Part shown: piece after piece, positions 18,311 to 35,713 of the stretch
Layout: each line of letters begins with the position of its first letter
Position numbering within the stretch: the stretch's first letter is position 1
Source: Mycolicibacterium thermoresistibile
GTDB lineage: Bacteria; Actinomycetota; Actinomycetes; Mycobacteriales; Mycobacteriaceae
Length of the DNA stretch: 64,000 nt
Direction of reading: 5' to 3'
Assembly (NCBI RefSeq): GCF_900187065.1
Contig: NZ_LT906483.1
Span: 930,001 to 994,000 of the forward strand
The notes under the pieces: generated by a model
The model's input: the letters and a program-made list of their open reading frames with translations, nothing else
Database searches by the model: none
Told to the model about the DNA's origin: nothing
Translations under genes and position numbers: made by a program

Positions 18311-19078
18311 ATGCGGCTCGCGACATTCAACATCCTGCACGGTCGCAGCGTGCACGACGGCGACGTCGACCCGGACCGGCTGGTGGCGTCGGTCGAACAC
18401 CTCGACGCCGATGTGCTCGCCCTGCAAGAGGTCGACTGTGATCAGCCACGGTCGAAGATGGCCGACCTGACCAGCCTGGCCGCCGAGGCGATGGGCGCGA
18501 CCAGTCACCGGTTCGTGGCGGCGATCGCCGGCACGCCGGGCGCCACCTGGATGGCCGCCACCGGTGACGAACAGCCCGGGACCGCCGCCTACGGCATCGC
18601 CCTGCTGTCCCGGTATCCGGCCCTGAACTGGCAGGTGGTGCGGCTGCCGCGGATCCCGATGCGGTTCCCGATGTATCTGCCCGGGCCGAACCGGGTGCGG
18701 ATCGTCGACGAGGAACCGCGCGCGGCGATGATCGCCCGACTGGACACCCCGCGCGGTGAACTCACCGTCGCCAACACCCACCTGTCCTTCGTGCCGGGGT
18801 GGAACCGGATCCAACTGCGTCACCTGATCCGGGATCTGCGGGCCTTTCCGGGCCCGCGGGTGCTGATGGGCGACCTCAACATGACCCCGCCCAGCCCGGC
18901 GCGGTGGTCGCGGCTGCGTCCGCTCGGCTCCGGCCACACCTTTCCGGCCGCCGAGCCGAACCGCCAGCTCGACCACATCCTGACCGACGATCCCGCCCTG
19001 CGCCCGGTCCGCGGCGGCGCGGTCGAGCTGGGCGTGTCCGACCACCGGGCGCTGGTCGTCGATATCGGCCGCGGCTGA
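18311..19078 (+). CDS. Endonuclease/exonuclease/phosphatase-family protein
   Basis: A 255-residue metal-dependent phosphoesterase of the EEP superfamily (DNase I fold). Motifs in order: FNILHG, LALQEVD (metal Glu), ANTHLSF (catalytic His), MGDLNMTP (Asp, Asn), LDHIL and VSDHRALV (final Asp-His). The ATG at 18311 begins MRLATFNI, as in relatives. A TATCTG box lies 7 nt upstream, so a leaderless start is possible. Substrate (nucleic acid, phospholipid or sugar phosphate) cannot be decided. The ROK kinase follows after 17 bp. Confidence 0.87.
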   Translation: MRLATFNILHGRSVHDGDVDPDRLVASVEHLDADVLALQEVDCDQPRSKMADLTSLAAEAMGATSHRFVAAIAGTPGATWMAATGDEQPGTAAYGIALLSRYPALNWQVVRLPRIPMRFPMYLPGPNRVRIVDEEPRAAMIARLDTPRGELTVANTHLSFVPGWNRIQLRHLIRDLRAFPGPRVLMGDLNMTPPSPARWSRLRPLGSGHTFPAAEPNRQLDHILTDDPALRPVRGGAVELGVSDHRALVVDIGRG

Positions 19079-19095
19079 CGGCCTACTGTCGGGGC

Positions 19096-20004
19096 GTGCT
19101 CACGCTGACCCTCGACATCGGCGGCACCAAGCTGGCCGCCGGGCTGGTCGACGGCGACGGCGGCCTCGTCCACCACACCCATGCCGCCACCCCCGGCGGC
19201 GACGCCGAAGCCGTGTGGACGGTGCTCGCCGGGTTGATCGACGACGCGCTGACCCGAGCCGGTGGGCGGGTGCGCGCGGTGGGCGTCGGCTCGGCCGGAC
19301 CGATCGACCTGACCGCCGGCACGGTCAGCCCGATCAACCTGACCGCGTGGTCCCGGTTCCCGCTGACCGAACGGGTCTCGGCGGCGCTGCCCGGGGTTCC
19401 GGTCCGGCTCGGCGGCGACGGTCTGTGCATGGCGATGGGGGAACAGTGGCGTGGCGCGGGCCGCGGCGCCCGGTTCGTGCTGGGCATCGTGGTCTCCACC
19501 GGGGTGGGCGGGGGACTGGTCCTCGACGGCATGCCCTACCAGGGCCGGACGGGCAACGCCGGTCACGTCGGACACGTCGTCGTCGACCCGCGGGGCGTCG
19601 CGTGCAGCTGCGGTGGCCGGGGGTGCGTCGAGACGATGGCCGCCGGACCCGCGATGGTGCGGTGGGCACGGGCGAACGGCTGGAACGCCCCGCCGGACGC
19701 CGATGCCGAGGACCTCGCCGCTGCCGCCGCGGCGGGGGTTCCGGTTGCCGTGCGGGCTTACCGCCGGGGTGCCGACGCGCTCGCGGCGGCGATCTCGTCG
19801 GTGGCGGCGGTGTGCGACCTGGACCTTGTGGTCATCGGCGGTGGGGTGGCCCGATCCGGGCCGGTGCTGTTCGACCCGCTGGCCGAGGCGTTGACGACAT
19901 ACACCGGCCTGAGCTTCCTGCGCGGCCTTCGGGTGGTGCCGGCCCGGCTCGGCGCTACCGCCGGGCTCATTGGTGCCGCTCGACTGGCGATTTCGGCGTG
20001 CTGA
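19096..20004 (+). CDS. ROK-family sugar kinase (glucokinase-like)
   Basis: A 302-residue ROK protein without an N-terminal DNA-binding domain, so a kinase rather than a repressor. It has the phosphate-binding motif LDIGGTKLAAG, the catalytic region with VVSTGVGGG, the zinc-binding cysteines CSCGGRGCVE, and the second phosphate motif VVIGGGV. It matches Rv0650 by position. GTG 19096 is preceded by TACTGT (19084-19089) with a 6-nt gap, indicating a leaderless mRNA. The last codons and stop form the left arm of a perfect 19-bp hairpin. Confidence 0.88.
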   Translation: MLTLTLDIGGTKLAAGLVDGDGGLVHHTHAATPGGDAEAVWTVLAGLIDDALTRAGGRVRAVGVGSAGPIDLTAGTVSPINLTAWSRFPLTERVSAALPGVPVRLGGDGLCMAMGEQWRGAGRGARFVLGIVVSTGVGGGLVLDGMPYQGRTGNAGHVGHVVVDPRGVACSCGGRGCVETMAAGPAMVRWARANGWNAPPDADAEDLAAAAAAGVPVAVRAYRRGADALAAAISSVAAVCDLDLVVIGGGVARSGPVLFDPLAEALTTYTGLSFLRGLRVVPARLGATAGLIGAARLAISAC

Positions 20005-20039
20005 CGGTCGCTCAGCGGTCGTCAGCACGCCGAAATCGC
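19987..20039. repeat. Long perfect hairpin at the end of the ROK kinase gene (copy 2 of the dispersed repeat)
   Basis: gcgatttcggcgtgctgac (19987-20005) pairs perfectly over 19 bp with 20021-20039. The 15-nt loop contains tcgctcagcgg. The left arm includes the kinase stop codon. Arms and loop core match the hairpin after nusG (2022-2074). It probably ends or protects the transcript. Confidence 0.85.
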
Positions 20040-20164
20040 AAGGTCAGGCCCGCGTCGACCAGGTCGCGGGCTGGGCTGGTTCCCGGAACCGCCACCATGA
20101 CCCCGTCCGCTGACGAAAACGTCACTACTTGTGCTTTTGTCAGCACATCGGGACGGTGGGGTGC

Positions 20165-20611
20165 ATGACAGCGGCAATCCAGGCTCTGGCGGTCCTGCTG
20201 GCCGGTCCGTTGGTCGGCTGCGAGATCGCGGTGGCGGTGTTTCTGCATCCGCTGCTGAGCCGCCTGCCTGACGATGCCTTTCGCGCCGCCCGCAGCGCCG
20301 GCGCCGACCAACTCGGCCGCGTCATGCCGTTCTGGTACGCCGCCACCCTGGCGCTGCTCCTCGCCGCCGCCGTCGTCGCGCCGGGCGGATACCCGACCTG
20401 GCTCATCGGCAGCGCGGCGGCCGTGATGGTCCTGGTGCTGGTGGTGACCATCGCGATGATGGTTCCGCTCAACAACCGGATCGCGAACTACCCCGCCGAC
20501 CAGCCGGCGCACGAACTGCGGCAATCGGCGCGATTGTGGGACCGGCTGCACTGGCGGCGGGTGGCCCTGCTCGTGATCATGCTGGTGCTGGTGCTGGTGG
20601 GGATCAGCTGA
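20165..20611 (+). CDS. DUF1772 integral membrane protein
   Basis: A 148-residue protein with four predicted membrane helices (about 5-30, 55-75, 82-105 and 128-147), of the DUF1772/anthrone-oxygenase-like family. A conserved polar stretch PLNNRIANYP lies between helices 3 and 4, as in relatives. No enzymatic function is proven in mycobacteria. ATG 20165 is preceded by GGTGGGGT. It ends 11 bp before the -35 element of the rplJ promoter, so the two are independently controlled. Confidence 0.75.
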   Translation: MTAAIQALAVLLAGPLVGCEIAVAVFLHPLLSRLPDDAFRAARSAGADQLGRVMPFWYAATLALLLAAAVVAPGGYPTWLIGSAAAVMVLVLVVTIAMMVPLNNRIANYPADQPAHELRQSARLWDRLHWRRVALLVIMLVLVLVGIS

Positions 20612-20621
20612 GCGCATCGTT

Positions 20622-20650
20622 TTGGCTGATGGGCCCGGCCACGCTATTCT
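20622..20650 (+). promoter_or_regulatory. Promoter of the rplJ-rplL operon
   Basis: -35 TTGGCT (20622-20627), a 17-bp spacer, and -10 TATTCT (20645-20650). Transcription would start near 20657 and give a ~190-nt leader with L10-leader features. Confidence 0.65.
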
Positions 20651-20656
20651 CGGGTG

Positions 20657-20848
20657 GTTCCACCGAAGACCGTCGGTCACCGATGAACAATCGGTCGAAG
20701 GTCCGGGAGTGATCCCGGCGGCCCACGCAGGAGGACGAGGTTTCGCCGATCGTTGCGCGCCCCGACCTGTCTGCGTCGGGGCGTTCGTCATTTCCGGCCT
20801 CGCGGCGGTTGCGGTGGCACATCCACATCCACCACGAGGAGGCATTGC
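20657..20848 (+). ncRNA. Ribosomal protein L10 leader (autoregulatory mRNA element)
   Basis: The 5' untranslated region contains the conserved actinobacterial L10-leader arrangement: accgaagaccgtcggt, a paired region around ggtccgggag/tcccgg, and cgcaggaggacgagg, then a GC-rich hairpin (20758-20783). In known cases the L10-(L12) complex binds this leader and represses the operon. The call rests on sequence resemblance and position, not on a covariance search. Confidence 0.75.
20758..20793 (+). terminator. Attenuator-like hairpin in the rplJ leader
   Basis: cgccccgac (20758-20766) pairs perfectly with gtcggggcg (20775-20783), followed by ttcgtcattt. It lies 65 bp upstream of rplJ and could act as a conditional terminator in L10 autoregulation. 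Confidence 0.65.
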
Positions 20849-21376
20849 ATGGCCCGAGCTGACAAGGCCGCCGCGGTTGCCGAGATCGCCGAACGGTTCA
20901 AGGAGGCGACGGCCACCGTCGTCACCGAGTACCGGGGGCTGACGACAGCCGACCTCGCCGAGCTCCGCAGGGCTCTCGGGGAATCGGCGAGCTACCGGGT
21001 CGCCAAGAACACGCTGGTTCAGCGCGCCGCCGAGGAAGCCGGCATCGAGGGTCTCGATGAGCTGTTCAGCGGCCCCACCGCGATCGCGTTCGTCACCGGC
21101 GAGCCGGTCGACGCCGCGAAGGCGATCAAGAAGTTCGCCAAGGACAACAAGGCGCTGGTCATCAAGGGCGGCTACATGGACGGCCGCCCACTGTCCGTCG
21201 CCGAAATCGAGAAGATCGCCGACCTGGAGTCGCGCGAGGTGCTGCTGGCCAAGCTGGCCGGCGCGATGAAGGGCAACTTGGCCAAGGCCGCCGGCCTGTT
21301 CAACGCGCCCGCATCCCAGGTCGCGCGTCTCGCGGCCGCGTTGCAAGAGAAGAAGCCCGCCGAGGACGCCGCGTAG
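20849..21376 (+). CDS. rplJ: 50S ribosomal protein L10
   Basis: L10 is the base of the ribosomal stalk and carries the L7/L12 dimers. It has 175 residues from ATG 20849, preceded by GAGGAGGC. Conserved segments are [24 protein letters not shown] and FSGPTAIAF, and a C-terminal helix that binds L12. The reading frame is open further upstream, but only through the leader RNA. It forms an operon with rplL, 38 bp downstream. Confidence 0.97.
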   Translation: MARADKAAAVAEIAERFKEATATVVTEYRGLTTADLAELRRALGESASYRVAKNTLVQRAAEEAGIEGLDELFSGPTAIAFVTGEPVDAAKAIKKFAKDNKALVIKGGYMDGRPLSVAEIEKIADLESREVLLAKLAGAMKGNLAKAAGLFNAPASQVARLAAALQEKKPAEDAA

Positions 21377-21414
21377 CGCGGTTCGGCACCCCAACCCACT
21401 AGGAAGGACCACTC

Positions 21415-21810
21415 ATGGCAAAGCTCAGCACCGACGAACTGCTCGAAGCCTTCAAGGAGATGACCCTGCTCGAGCTCTCGGAGTTCGTGAAGAAGTTCGA
21501 GGAGACCTTCGAGGTCACCGCCGCGGCGCCGGTCGCCGTCGCGGCCGCCCCGGGTGCCGCGGGCGGTGGCGCCCCGGCCGAGGCCGCCGAGGAGCAGACC
21601 GAGTTCGACGTCATCCTCGAGTCCGCCGGTGACAAGAAGATCGGCGTCATCAAGGTCGTCCGGGAGATCGTCTCCGGCCTGGGCCTCAAGGAGGCCAAGG
21701 ACCTCGTCGACAGCGCTCCCAAGCCGCTGCTGGAGAAGGTCGCCAAGGAGGCCGCCGAGGAGGCCAAGAGCAAGCTCGAGGCCGCCGGCGCGACGGTCAC
21801 CGTCAAGTAG
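21415..21810 (+). CDS. rplL: 50S ribosomal protein L7/L12
   Basis: The stalk protein that recruits translation GTPases. It has 131 residues: N-terminal dimerisation domain, an alanine/glycine/proline-rich hinge (about residues 37-60), and a C-terminal domain with EFDVIL and [14 protein letters not shown] 21415 follows AGGAAGGA at the right distance. A hairpin 16 bp after the stop probably ends the operon. Confidence 0.98.
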   Translation: MAKLSTDELLEAFKEMTLLELSEFVKKFEETFEVTAAAPVAVAAAPGAAGGGAPAEAAEEQTEFDVILESAGDKKIGVIKVVREIVSGLGLKEAKDLVDSAPKPLLEKVAKEAAEEAKSKLEAAGATVTVK

Positions 21811-21825
21811 GGCGTCAGAACGGAT

Positions 21826-21858
21826 CGGTGGGGTCGGCCCGACGGGCCGGCCCCACCG
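21826..21858 (+). terminator. GC-rich hairpin after rplL
   Basis: cggtggggtcggccc (21826-21840) pairs with gggccggccccaccg (21844-21858) with one G-T wobble and a 3-nt loop. There is no T-tract. Mycobacterial terminators often lack one. The rest of the 21811-22093 gap shows no gene. Confidence 0.7.
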
Positions 21859-22093
21859 GCGTCTCCGGCTCACTCCGCATGGCGCGCGGCGTGTGTCCCG
21901 CCGGCGGGACACCGCTCCCGGGCGTGCCACCAGCGCAATCGCCGGTGCGGGCGACGCCGGATTGTGACCTCAGAAATCTAGGCCCATCCCTGTGGGGGCA
22001 TAATGGGCCGTAGGCTACAGTGACTCAAGCCACAGGTAGAGGTGGCCGTGGCGCACATCGTCGGCACAGGTTTTGAACTGGGAAGGATCGCTC

Positions 22094-23176
22094 GTGGGCA
22101 TTGGTATTCAAGTTGAGGGGCTGACCAAGTCCTTCGGGCCCCAGCGAATTTGGGAAGACGTCACCATGGACATCCCGGCGGGCGAGGTCAGCGTGCTGCT
22201 GGGCCCGTCCGGTACCGGTAAGTCGGTGTTTCTGAAGTCGCTGATCGGCCTGCTGCGCCCGGAGCGCGGCAAGATCATCGTCGACGGCACCAACATCATC
22301 GACTGCACCGCCAAGGAGCTGTACGAGATCCGGACGTTGTTCGGCGTCATGTTCCAGGACGGCGCCCTGTTCGGGTCGATGAGCATCTACGACAACACCG
22401 CTTTCCCGCTGCGTGAGCACACCAAGAAGAAGGAAAGCGAGATCCGCAAGATCGTCATGGAGAAGCTCGAGCTGGTCGGTCTGGCCGGTGACGAGAACAA
22501 GTTCCCTGGCGAGATCTCCGGTGGTATGCGCAAGCGTGCCGGCCTGGCCCGCTCGCTCGTGCTGGATCCGCAGATCATCCTCTGTGACGAGCCGGACTCC
22601 GGTCTGGACCCGGTGCGTACCGCGTATCTGAGCCAGCTGCTCATCGACATCAACGCGCAGATCGACTGCACCATCCTCATCGTCACGCACAACATCAACA
22701 TCGCCCGGACGGTGCCGGACAACATCGGCATGCTGTTCCGCAAGCGGCTGGTCATGTTCGGCCCGCGGGAAGTGCTGCTGACCAGCGACGAGCCGGTGGT
22801 GCGGCAGTTCCTCAACGGGCGCCGGATCGGTCCGATCGGCATGTCCGAGGAGAAGGACGAGCTGACGATGGCCGAAGAGCAGGCCATGGTCGACGCCGGC
22901 CACCACGACGGCGGTGTCGAGGAGATCGTCGGCGTGCCGCCGCAGCTGACCGCCACGCCGGGTATGCCCGAGCGGCAGGCGGTGCACCGGCGCCGGGCCC
23001 GGGTGCGGGAGATCCTGCACACCCTGCCGCCCGCCGCGCAGGCCGCGATCCGCGACGACCTCGAGGGCACGCACAAGTATCGGGCCGACGAGTTCGGCGA
23101 TTCCGGGGCCGGGCAGCACCGGGCGCACGAGGACGACGCCCCGACGGCATCCATCCCGGTGGCCGGCGAACAGTAA
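22094..23176 (+). CDS. mkl: Mce-transporter ATPase MceG (Mkl)
   Basis: The shared ATP-binding subunit that powers Mce lipid importers (cholesterol, fatty acids). It has 360 residues: ABC domain with Walker A GPSGTGKS, signature SGGMRKR, Walker B ILCDEPD, and a ~100-residue C-terminal extension (from about 250, GMSEEKDELTM to end) characteristic of mycobacterial MceG. GTG 22094 has GGAAGG at 22081-22086; a TTG at 22073 would add seven residues. It keeps its usual place between rplL and rpoB and is followed by a hairpin terminator. Confidence 0.93.
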   Translation: MGIGIQVEGLTKSFGPQRIWEDVTMDIPAGEVSVLLGPSGTGKSVFLKSLIGLLRPERGKIIVDGTNIIDCTAKELYEIRTLFGVMFQDGALFGSMSIYDNTAFPLREHTKKKESEIRKIVMEKLELVGLAGDENKFPGEISGGMRKRAGLARSLVLDPQIILCDEPDSGLDPVRTAYLSQLLIDINAQIDCTILIVTHNINIARTVPDNIGMLFRKRLVMFGPREVLLTSDEPVVRQFLNGRRIGPIGMSEEKDELTMAEEQAMVDAGHHDGGVEEIVGVPPQLTATPGMPERQAVHRRRARVREILHTLPPAAQAAIRDDLEGTHKYRADEFGDSGAGQHRAHEDDAPTASIPVAGEQ

Positions 23177-23210
23177 CGCTCCGGAGCAGACTCCAGCCAG
23201 CAACGAACGC

Positions 23211-23239
23211 GACCGGTCCCTCCCGGTGAGGGGCCGGTC
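23211..23239 (+). terminator. Hairpin after mkl
   Basis: gaccggtccctc (23211-23222) pairs with gaggggccggtc (23228-23239) with one wobble and a 5-nt loop, followed by cgttcggctgt. It lies 35 bp after the mkl stop. Confidence 0.7.
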
Positions 23240-23936
23240 CGTTCGGCTGTGCGCACCCGGGTGTGCGCCGGGCTCGGTGCGGCATGGCTGCGGTGTGCCC
23301 GACCGCGCGCGGTGTCGATCGCGGCTGCGCGCGCCGGCAGCGAATCCCCGGCCGATCCCGGTGTGACGAGCCCCAGCAGCGCACCGGCGGCGGCCGTCCG
23401 GCGCCACCACCGCCGGGCCGGGCCAGGGTGCGACCGCGCGCGCCCGGTGGTCGGTCGCGGGGGCGATCCAGCGGTGGACCGGTGGCTGAACCGGGGTTGA
23501 ACAACTCGTGTCGAACCGGGCAAACCGGCAAGCCGGGTCCGGAATTCCTCCACAGCCGATCATCAAAGACCGGGACAAGTCTTGACGGACGGGCCGAAAC
23601 ACGCCACTCTGTTGAGCAGCATGTTCGTAGCGGATCAGGACGCCAGCCAGCGCCAGCTGAGGAAACCCGCTATGTTGACATGCGGTGGTTGAGGAATGCG
23701 TGAATCCGCGCTATCGTTAGACGTTGCGCTGGCTGCATCCTGCCCACCTCTACCCGCACCCGACACCGTGGTCCTAGCCTGAGCATCGGTTTTCCGCTCA
23801 GTGATCTAGTTGCCGCTGTGCGTTCGGGAGTAGGCGGCTTGATGAAGCCAGCCGAACCGACGCAGATACGCGACGACCGGGAACCGGTGCCACCCGGCAT
23901 CCCGAACAGTCGCATGAGGTGCTGGAAGGATGCATC
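23240..23936. other. Gene-free region upstream of rpoB
   Basis: About 700 bp with no gene I can support. The first half (to ~23520) is very GC-rich with chance open frames on both strands. The second half is less GC-rich and holds the rpoB promoter region and a ~220-nt leader. In M. tuberculosis several small genes occupy the mkl-rpoB interval; they are absent here. Confidence 0.6.
23689..23717 (+). promoter_or_regulatory. Candidate promoter of rpoB-rpoC
   Basis: -35 TTGAGG (23689-23694), 17-bp spacer, -10 TATCGT (23712-23717). A second -10-like box, TATGTT, is at 23671-23676, and TTGACA overlaps at 23675-23680. More than one start is therefore possible. Confidence 0.5.
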
Positions 23937-31430
<7,494 letters not shown>

Positions 31431-31465
31431 GCGACCATCGCCGGCGGTCCGCCGGTGGCAACGGA

Positions 31466-31497
31466 AGAGCCCCCGCCTCGTGCGGGGGCTCTTTCGT
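31466..31497 (+). terminator. Intrinsic terminator after rpoC
   Basis: agagcccccgc (31466-31476) pairs perfectly with gcgggggctct (31482-31492) around loop ctcgt, followed by ttcgt. It ends the rpoBC operon. Confidence 0.9.
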
Positions 31498-31579
31498 GTC
31501 CGGGGGACGGCGGGGCCGAGCGTCGGCTCTTGTCACGCGGCACGGGGCTGCGGCGTGACAGAACCCGACACTCGGCGGA

Positions 31580-32407
31580 TCAGACGGTCACGCGGTCGCG
31601 GCGGGTGTAGATGTTCATCGACGCGCCGCGCAGGAAGGCGATCAGCGTCAGCCCGGACCGCTGGGCCAGGTCGACGGCCAGCGACGACGGCGCGGAGACC
31701 GCGGCCAGGATCGGGACGCCCGCCATCACCGCCTTCTGGGTCAGTTCGAAGGAGGCCCGCCCGCTGACCAGCAGCACGGTGCCGGCCAGCGGCAGCCGAT
31801 CCTGTTCCAGCGCCCAGCCGATCACCTTGTCGACGGCGTTGTGCCGGCCCACGTCCTCCCGGACCACCAGGCACTCGCCGGCGGTGCTGAACAGCGCGGC
31901 GGCGTGCAGGCCGCCGGTGCTGGCGAACACCTTCTGCGCGGCGCGCAGCCGGTCCGGCAGCTCCGCCACGGTGACCGCCGCGACGGTGGCCGGGTCGTCG
32001 CCCGGGCTGTGCCGGCTGACCAGTTCGACGGCGTCCAGCGACGCCTTGCCGCACACGCCGCACGACGAGGTGGTGTAGAAGTTGCGGGTGACCAGCTCCG
32101 GGGCGGGCGGGGCGACCCCCGGCGTCAGCGTCACGTCGAGCACGTTGTAGGTGTTGCGGCCGTCGGTCGTGCCGCCGGGGCAGTAGCGCACCGTCGCCAC
32201 GTCGTCGCGCCGGGTGATGACACCCTCGCCGACCAGAAAGCCCCGGGCGAGTTCGAAATCGGCGCCCGGGGTGCGCATGGTCACGGTGAGCGGGGCGCCG
32301 TTGAGGCGGATCTCCAGTGGTTCCTCGACCACCAGGGTCTCCGGCCGGGTGGTCAGGGTTCCGGCGCGCAGGTGATGGACCCGCCGCCGGGTGGTCACCC
32401 GGCCCAT
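31580..32407 (-). CDS. fdhD: Formate dehydrogenase accessory sulfurtransferase FdhD
   Basis: FdhD passes sulfur from cysteine desulfurase to the molybdenum cofactor of formate dehydrogenases. It has 275 residues, with the essential CGVCG motif at 116-120 (CxxC) and the GRHNAVDKV nucleotide-binding region. ATG 32407 overlaps the end of the upstream oxidoreductase gene by 13 bp, so the two are translationally coupled. This supports that enzyme as its client. Confidence 0.93.
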   Translation of the reverse strand: MGRVTTRRRVHHLRAGTLTTRPETLVVEEPLEIRLNGAPLTVTMRTPGADFELARGFLVGEGVITRRDDVATVRYCPGGTTDGRNTYNVLDVTLTPGVAPPAPELVTRNFYTTSSCGVCGKASLDAVELVSRHSPGDDPATVAAVTVAELPDRLRAAQKVFASTGGLHAAALFSTAGECLVVREDVGRHNAVDKVIGWALEQDRLPLAGTVLLVSGRASFELTQKAVMAGVPILAAVSAPSSLAVDLAQRSGLTLIAFLRGASMNIYTRRDRVTV

Positions 32408-34776
32408 GTCTTCTCCAGCCGGATCACCACGGCCTTGGACGCCGGGGTGTTGGATTTGATCGCCACGTGGTCGAGCGGCACCAGCGGGTTGGTCTCCGGA
32501 TAGTAGGCGGCGGCGTTGCCGACCGGGGTGGAGTAGGCGACCACCCGGAAGTCCTCGGCCCGGCGTTCCTGCAGCCGCCCGTCGGCGCCGGTGAACTCCG
32601 AGACCAGATCGACCCGGTCGCCGTCGCGCAGCCCCAAACTGGCGATGTCGGCGGGGTTGACGAACACCACCCGCCGGCCGCCGCTCACCCCGCGGTAGCG
32701 GTCGTCGAGACCGTAGATGGTGGTGTTGTACTGGTCGTGGCTGCGCAGGGTCTGCAGCACCAGCCGGCCGTCCGGCACCGGCACCCACTCCAGCGGGTAC
32801 ACCTCGAAGTTGGCCCTGCCGGTGGCGGTCGGGAATTCGCGGGAGTCCCGCGGCGGATGCGGCAGCTGGAATCCGTCCGGACGGCGCACCCGGGTGTTGT
32901 AGTCCTCGCAGCCGGGCACCACGTCGGCGATCGCGTCGCGGATGGTGTCGTAGTCGTCGGCGAACGTCTCCCACGGCACCGGGTGGTCCGGGCCGAGCAG
33001 TTCGCGGGCGAGTTCACAGACGATGGCGACCTCGCTGCGCACCTGATCGCTGGGCGGCGTCAGGCTGCCCCGCGACAGGTGCACCATCGACATCGAGTCC
33101 TCCACCGACACGACCTGTCTGACCCCGTTGCGGATGTCGCGGTCGGTGCGGCCCAGGGACGGCAGGATCAGCGCGGTGCGGCCGTGCACCAGGTGGCTGC
33201 GGTTCAGTTTGGTCGACACCTGCACCGTGAGCGAACAGGTGCGCAGCGCGGCCTCGGTGACCTCGGTGTCGGGGGTGGCCGACGCGAAGTTGCCGCCCAT
33301 CGCCATGAACACCTTCGCCTGCCCGTCGCGCATGGCGCGGATCGCGGCGACGGTGTCGTGACCGGGTGTGCGGGGGCTGGTGATGCCGAACCGGTCGTCC
33401 AGGGCGGCCAGGAACGATTCGGGCATCTTCTCCCAGATCCCCATGGTGCGGTCACCCTGCACATTGGAGTGGCCGCGCACCGGGCACACCCCGGCGCCCG
33501 GTTTGCCGATCATGCCACGCATGAGCAGCACGTTGGTGATCTCGGCGATCGTCGGCACGGCATGGCGGTGCTGGGTCAGGCCCATCGCCCAGCACACCAC
33601 GATGCGCTGCGCGGCGGCCATCTTGGCGGCGACCCGCTCCAACTGGGCGCGGCAGACGCCGGTGGCCTCGCACACGGTGTCGAGGTCGACCGCGCGGGTG
33701 CGGGCCTCGTAGGCCGCGAAGTTCGCACAGTGGTCGGCGATGAACCGCCGGTCGACGACGCTGCCCGGGGCGCGGTCGTCGGCCTCGAGCAGCAGCCGCC
33801 CCAGTCCGGCGAACAGCGCCATGTCCCCGCCGATGCGGATCTGCACGTACTCGTCGGCGATCGCCACCCCGTCGCCGAGCACCCCGCGCACCTTCTGCGG
33901 ATCCTTGAACCGCAGCAGCCCGGCCTCACGCAGCGGGTTGACGGCGATGATCTCGGCGCCGTTGGCCTTGGCCTTCTCCAGCACCGACAGCATGCGGGGA
34001 TGGTTGGTGCCCGGGTTCTGCCCGGCGATGACGATCAGGTCGGCGGCCACCAGGTCCTCGACGGTCACCGACCCCTTGCCGACACCGATCGCGTCGATCA
34101 GCGCGGTGCCCGACGACTCGTGGCACATGTTGGAGCAGTCCGGCAGGTTGTTGGTGCCGAAACTGCGGACCAGCAGCTGGTACAGGAACGCCGCCTCATT
34201 GCTGGTGCGCCCGGAGGTGTAGAACACCGCCTGATCCGGGTCGGGCAGGGCCCGCAGTTCGTCGGCGATGAGCCGGTAGGCGTCGTCCCAGTCGATCGGG
34301 CGGTAGTGGTCGTCCCCGGGGCGCAGCACCATCGGATGGGTCAGCCGGCCCTGTTGGGACAGCCAGTACTCCGGGCGTTCGGACAGCTCGGCGACCGAGT
34401 GCCGGGCGAAGAACTCGGGCGTGACGAGCCGGGTGGTGGCCTCCTCGGCGACCGCCTTGGCGCCGTTCTCGCAGAACTCGGCGAACTTGCGGCCGCCCGG
34501 CTCCTCCGGCCAGGCGCATCCGGGGCAGTCGAACCCGTGCCGCTGGTTGAGCCGGAACAGCGAGGCCGCGGTGCGCACCGGCCCCATCGAGGTCAGCGCC
34601 CGCTGCATCGACACCAGCACGGCCCTGACCCCGGCCGCCTCACCCTTCGCACCGGTGACGCGTACCGCGTGTTCGTCGTAGTCGGCGGGGTGGTCGGACT
34701 CGGCGAGGTGGTCGGGGTCACGAGGAGTGCGATGACCGCGCCCGCCGCCGCGCACCGAGGGAAACCGAATGCCCAT
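32395..34776 (-). CDS. FdhF/YdeP-type molybdopterin oxidoreductase
   Basis: A 793-residue molybdopterin-bis-guanine-dinucleotide enzyme of the YdeP / formate-dehydrogenase-H-like group. The N-terminus has [10 protein letters not shown] rather than the full four-cysteine cluster motif of classical FdhF, as in YdeP proteins, so an iron-sulfur cluster may be absent. The Mo-binding region is [11 protein letters not shown] and the cofactor domains follow ([19 protein letters not shown]). Whether it oxidises formate is not established. A TAGGCT box lies 6 nt before ATG 34776, so the mRNA is probably leaderless. fdhD follows with a 13-bp overlap. Confidence 0.88.
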   Translation of the reverse strand: MGIRFPSVRGGGRGHRTPRDPDHLAESDHPADYDEHAVRVTGAKGEAAGVRAVLVSMQRALTSMGPVRTAASLFRLNQRHGFDCPGCAWPEEPGGRKFAEFCENGAKAVAEEATTRLVTPEFFARHSVAELSERPEYWLSQQGRLTHPMVLRPGDDHYRPIDWDDAYRLIADELRALPDPDQAVFYTSGRTSNEAAFLYQLLVRSFGTNNLPDCSNMCHESSGTALIDAIGVGKGSVTVEDLVAADLIVIAGQNPGTNHPRMLSVLEKAKANGAEIIAVNPLREAGLLRFKDPQKVRGVLGDGVAIADEYVQIRIGGDMALFAGLGRLLLEADDRAPGSVVDRRFIADHCANFAAYEARTRAVDLDTVCEATGVCRAQLERVAAKMAAAQRIVVCWAMGLTQHRHAVPTIAEITNVLLMRGMIGKPGAGVCPVRGHSNVQGDRTMGIWEKMPESFLAALDDRFGITSPRTPGHDTVAAIRAMRDGQAKVFMAMGGNFASATPDTEVTEAALRTCSLTVQVSTKLNRSHLVHGRTALILPSLGRTDRDIRNGVRQVVSVEDSMSMVHLSRGSLTPPSDQVRSEVAIVCELARELLGPDHPVPWETFADDYDTIRDAIADVVPGCEDYNTRVRRPDGFQLPHPPRDSREFPTATGRANFEVYPLEWVPVPDGRLVLQTLRSHDQYNTTIYGLDDRYRGVSGGRRVVFVNPADIASLGLRDGDRVDLVSEFTGADGRLQERRAEDFRVVAYSTPVGNAAAYYPETNPLVPLDHVAIKSNTPASKAVVIRLEKTWAG

Positions 34777-34849
34777 GGCGGCAGCCTATCCCCGGACGGG
34801 CATCCTCGACCGGGACCCGATGTCACCGTGGCTGCCTAGACTGGCAGCC

Positions 34850-35605
34850 GTGCTGATCGGTTCACATGTCGACAACGAGGATCCCCTGGCCGCGGCCCAG
34901 GCCGACGGGGCCGACGTCGTCCAGTTCTTCCTCGGCGACCCGCAGAGCTGGAAGAAACCCAAACACCGCGACGACGCCGAGGCGCTGCGCACCTCCCCGG
35001 TGCCGCTGTACGTGCACGCCCCGTATCTGATCAACGTGGCGTCGGCGAACAACCGGGTGCGCATTCCGTCGCGCAAGATCCTGCAGGACACCTGTGACGC
35101 GGCGGCGGAGATCAACGCCGCAGCGGTGATCGTGCACGGCGGCCACGCCGACGACAAGGACTTCGAGGCCGGGTTCCAGCGCTGGGTCAAGGCGCTGGAC
35201 TACCTGGAGACCGACGTGCCGGTCTATCTGGAGAACACCGCCGGCGGCAACCACGCGATGGCGCGGCACTTCGACACCATCGCCCGGCTGTGGGACCACA
35301 TCGGCGACAAGGGCATCGGCTTCTGCCTGGACACCTGCCACGCCTGGGCCGCCGGTGAGCAGCTCATCGACGCCGTCGAACGGATCAAGGCCATCACCGG
35401 CCGGATCGACCTGGTGCACTGCAACGACTCCCGCGACGCCTTCGGGTCGGGCGCCGACCGGCACGCCAACTTCGGCACCGGGCAGATCGATCCCCAACTG
35501 CTGGCCGCGGTGGTCAAGGCCGCCGACGCCCCGGTGATCTGCGAGACCGCCGAGGCCGGCCGCAAAGACGACATCGCCTTCCTACGCGAACAGGTCGCGG
35601 CCTGA
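34850..35605 (+). CDS. nfo: Endonuclease IV (AP endonuclease)
   Basis: Cleaves the DNA backbone at abasic sites in base-excision repair using three zinc ions. It has 251 residues, a TIM barrel with the family segments [37 protein letters not shown] and [11 protein letters not shown] 34850 begins LIGSHV, the normal start, and a TAGACT box (34837-34842) ends 7 nt before it, so it is probably leaderless. It is named end in M. tuberculosis. It diverges from the molybdopterin oxidoreductase gene. Confidence 0.93.
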   Translation: MLIGSHVDNEDPLAAAQADGADVVQFFLGDPQSWKKPKHRDDAEALRTSPVPLYVHAPYLINVASANNRVRIPSRKILQDTCDAAAEINAAAVIVHGGHADDKDFEAGFQRWVKALDYLETDVPVYLENTAGGNHAMARHFDTIARLWDHIGDKGIGFCLDTCHAWAAGEQLIDAVERIKAITGRIDLVHCNDSRDAFGSGADRHANFGTGQIDPQLLAAVVKAADAPVICETAEAGRKDDIAFLREQVAA

Positions 35606-35713
35606 CACGGTGCGGTAACGATGGCCGACGCGAACAGTCGGTGGCATCGGGGCTAACTTAGGGTTAACCAGCAGTCGGCGGTCGAGCCGGCGTCGGTGGC
35701 CCGGAGGTTGCTT

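Noticed and set aside
20110..20150. Imperfect inverted repeat ctgacgaaaacg / tgcttttgtcag upstream of the DUF1772 gene
   Set aside because: Only 9 of 12 positions match, and no adjacent regulator makes an operator role testable from sequence.
22025..23602. Minus-strand frames over mkl and the rpoB upstream region, one with a signal-peptide-like stretch near 23400
   Set aside because: No ribosome site, no domain and composition typical of shadow frames; the hydrophobic run is short.
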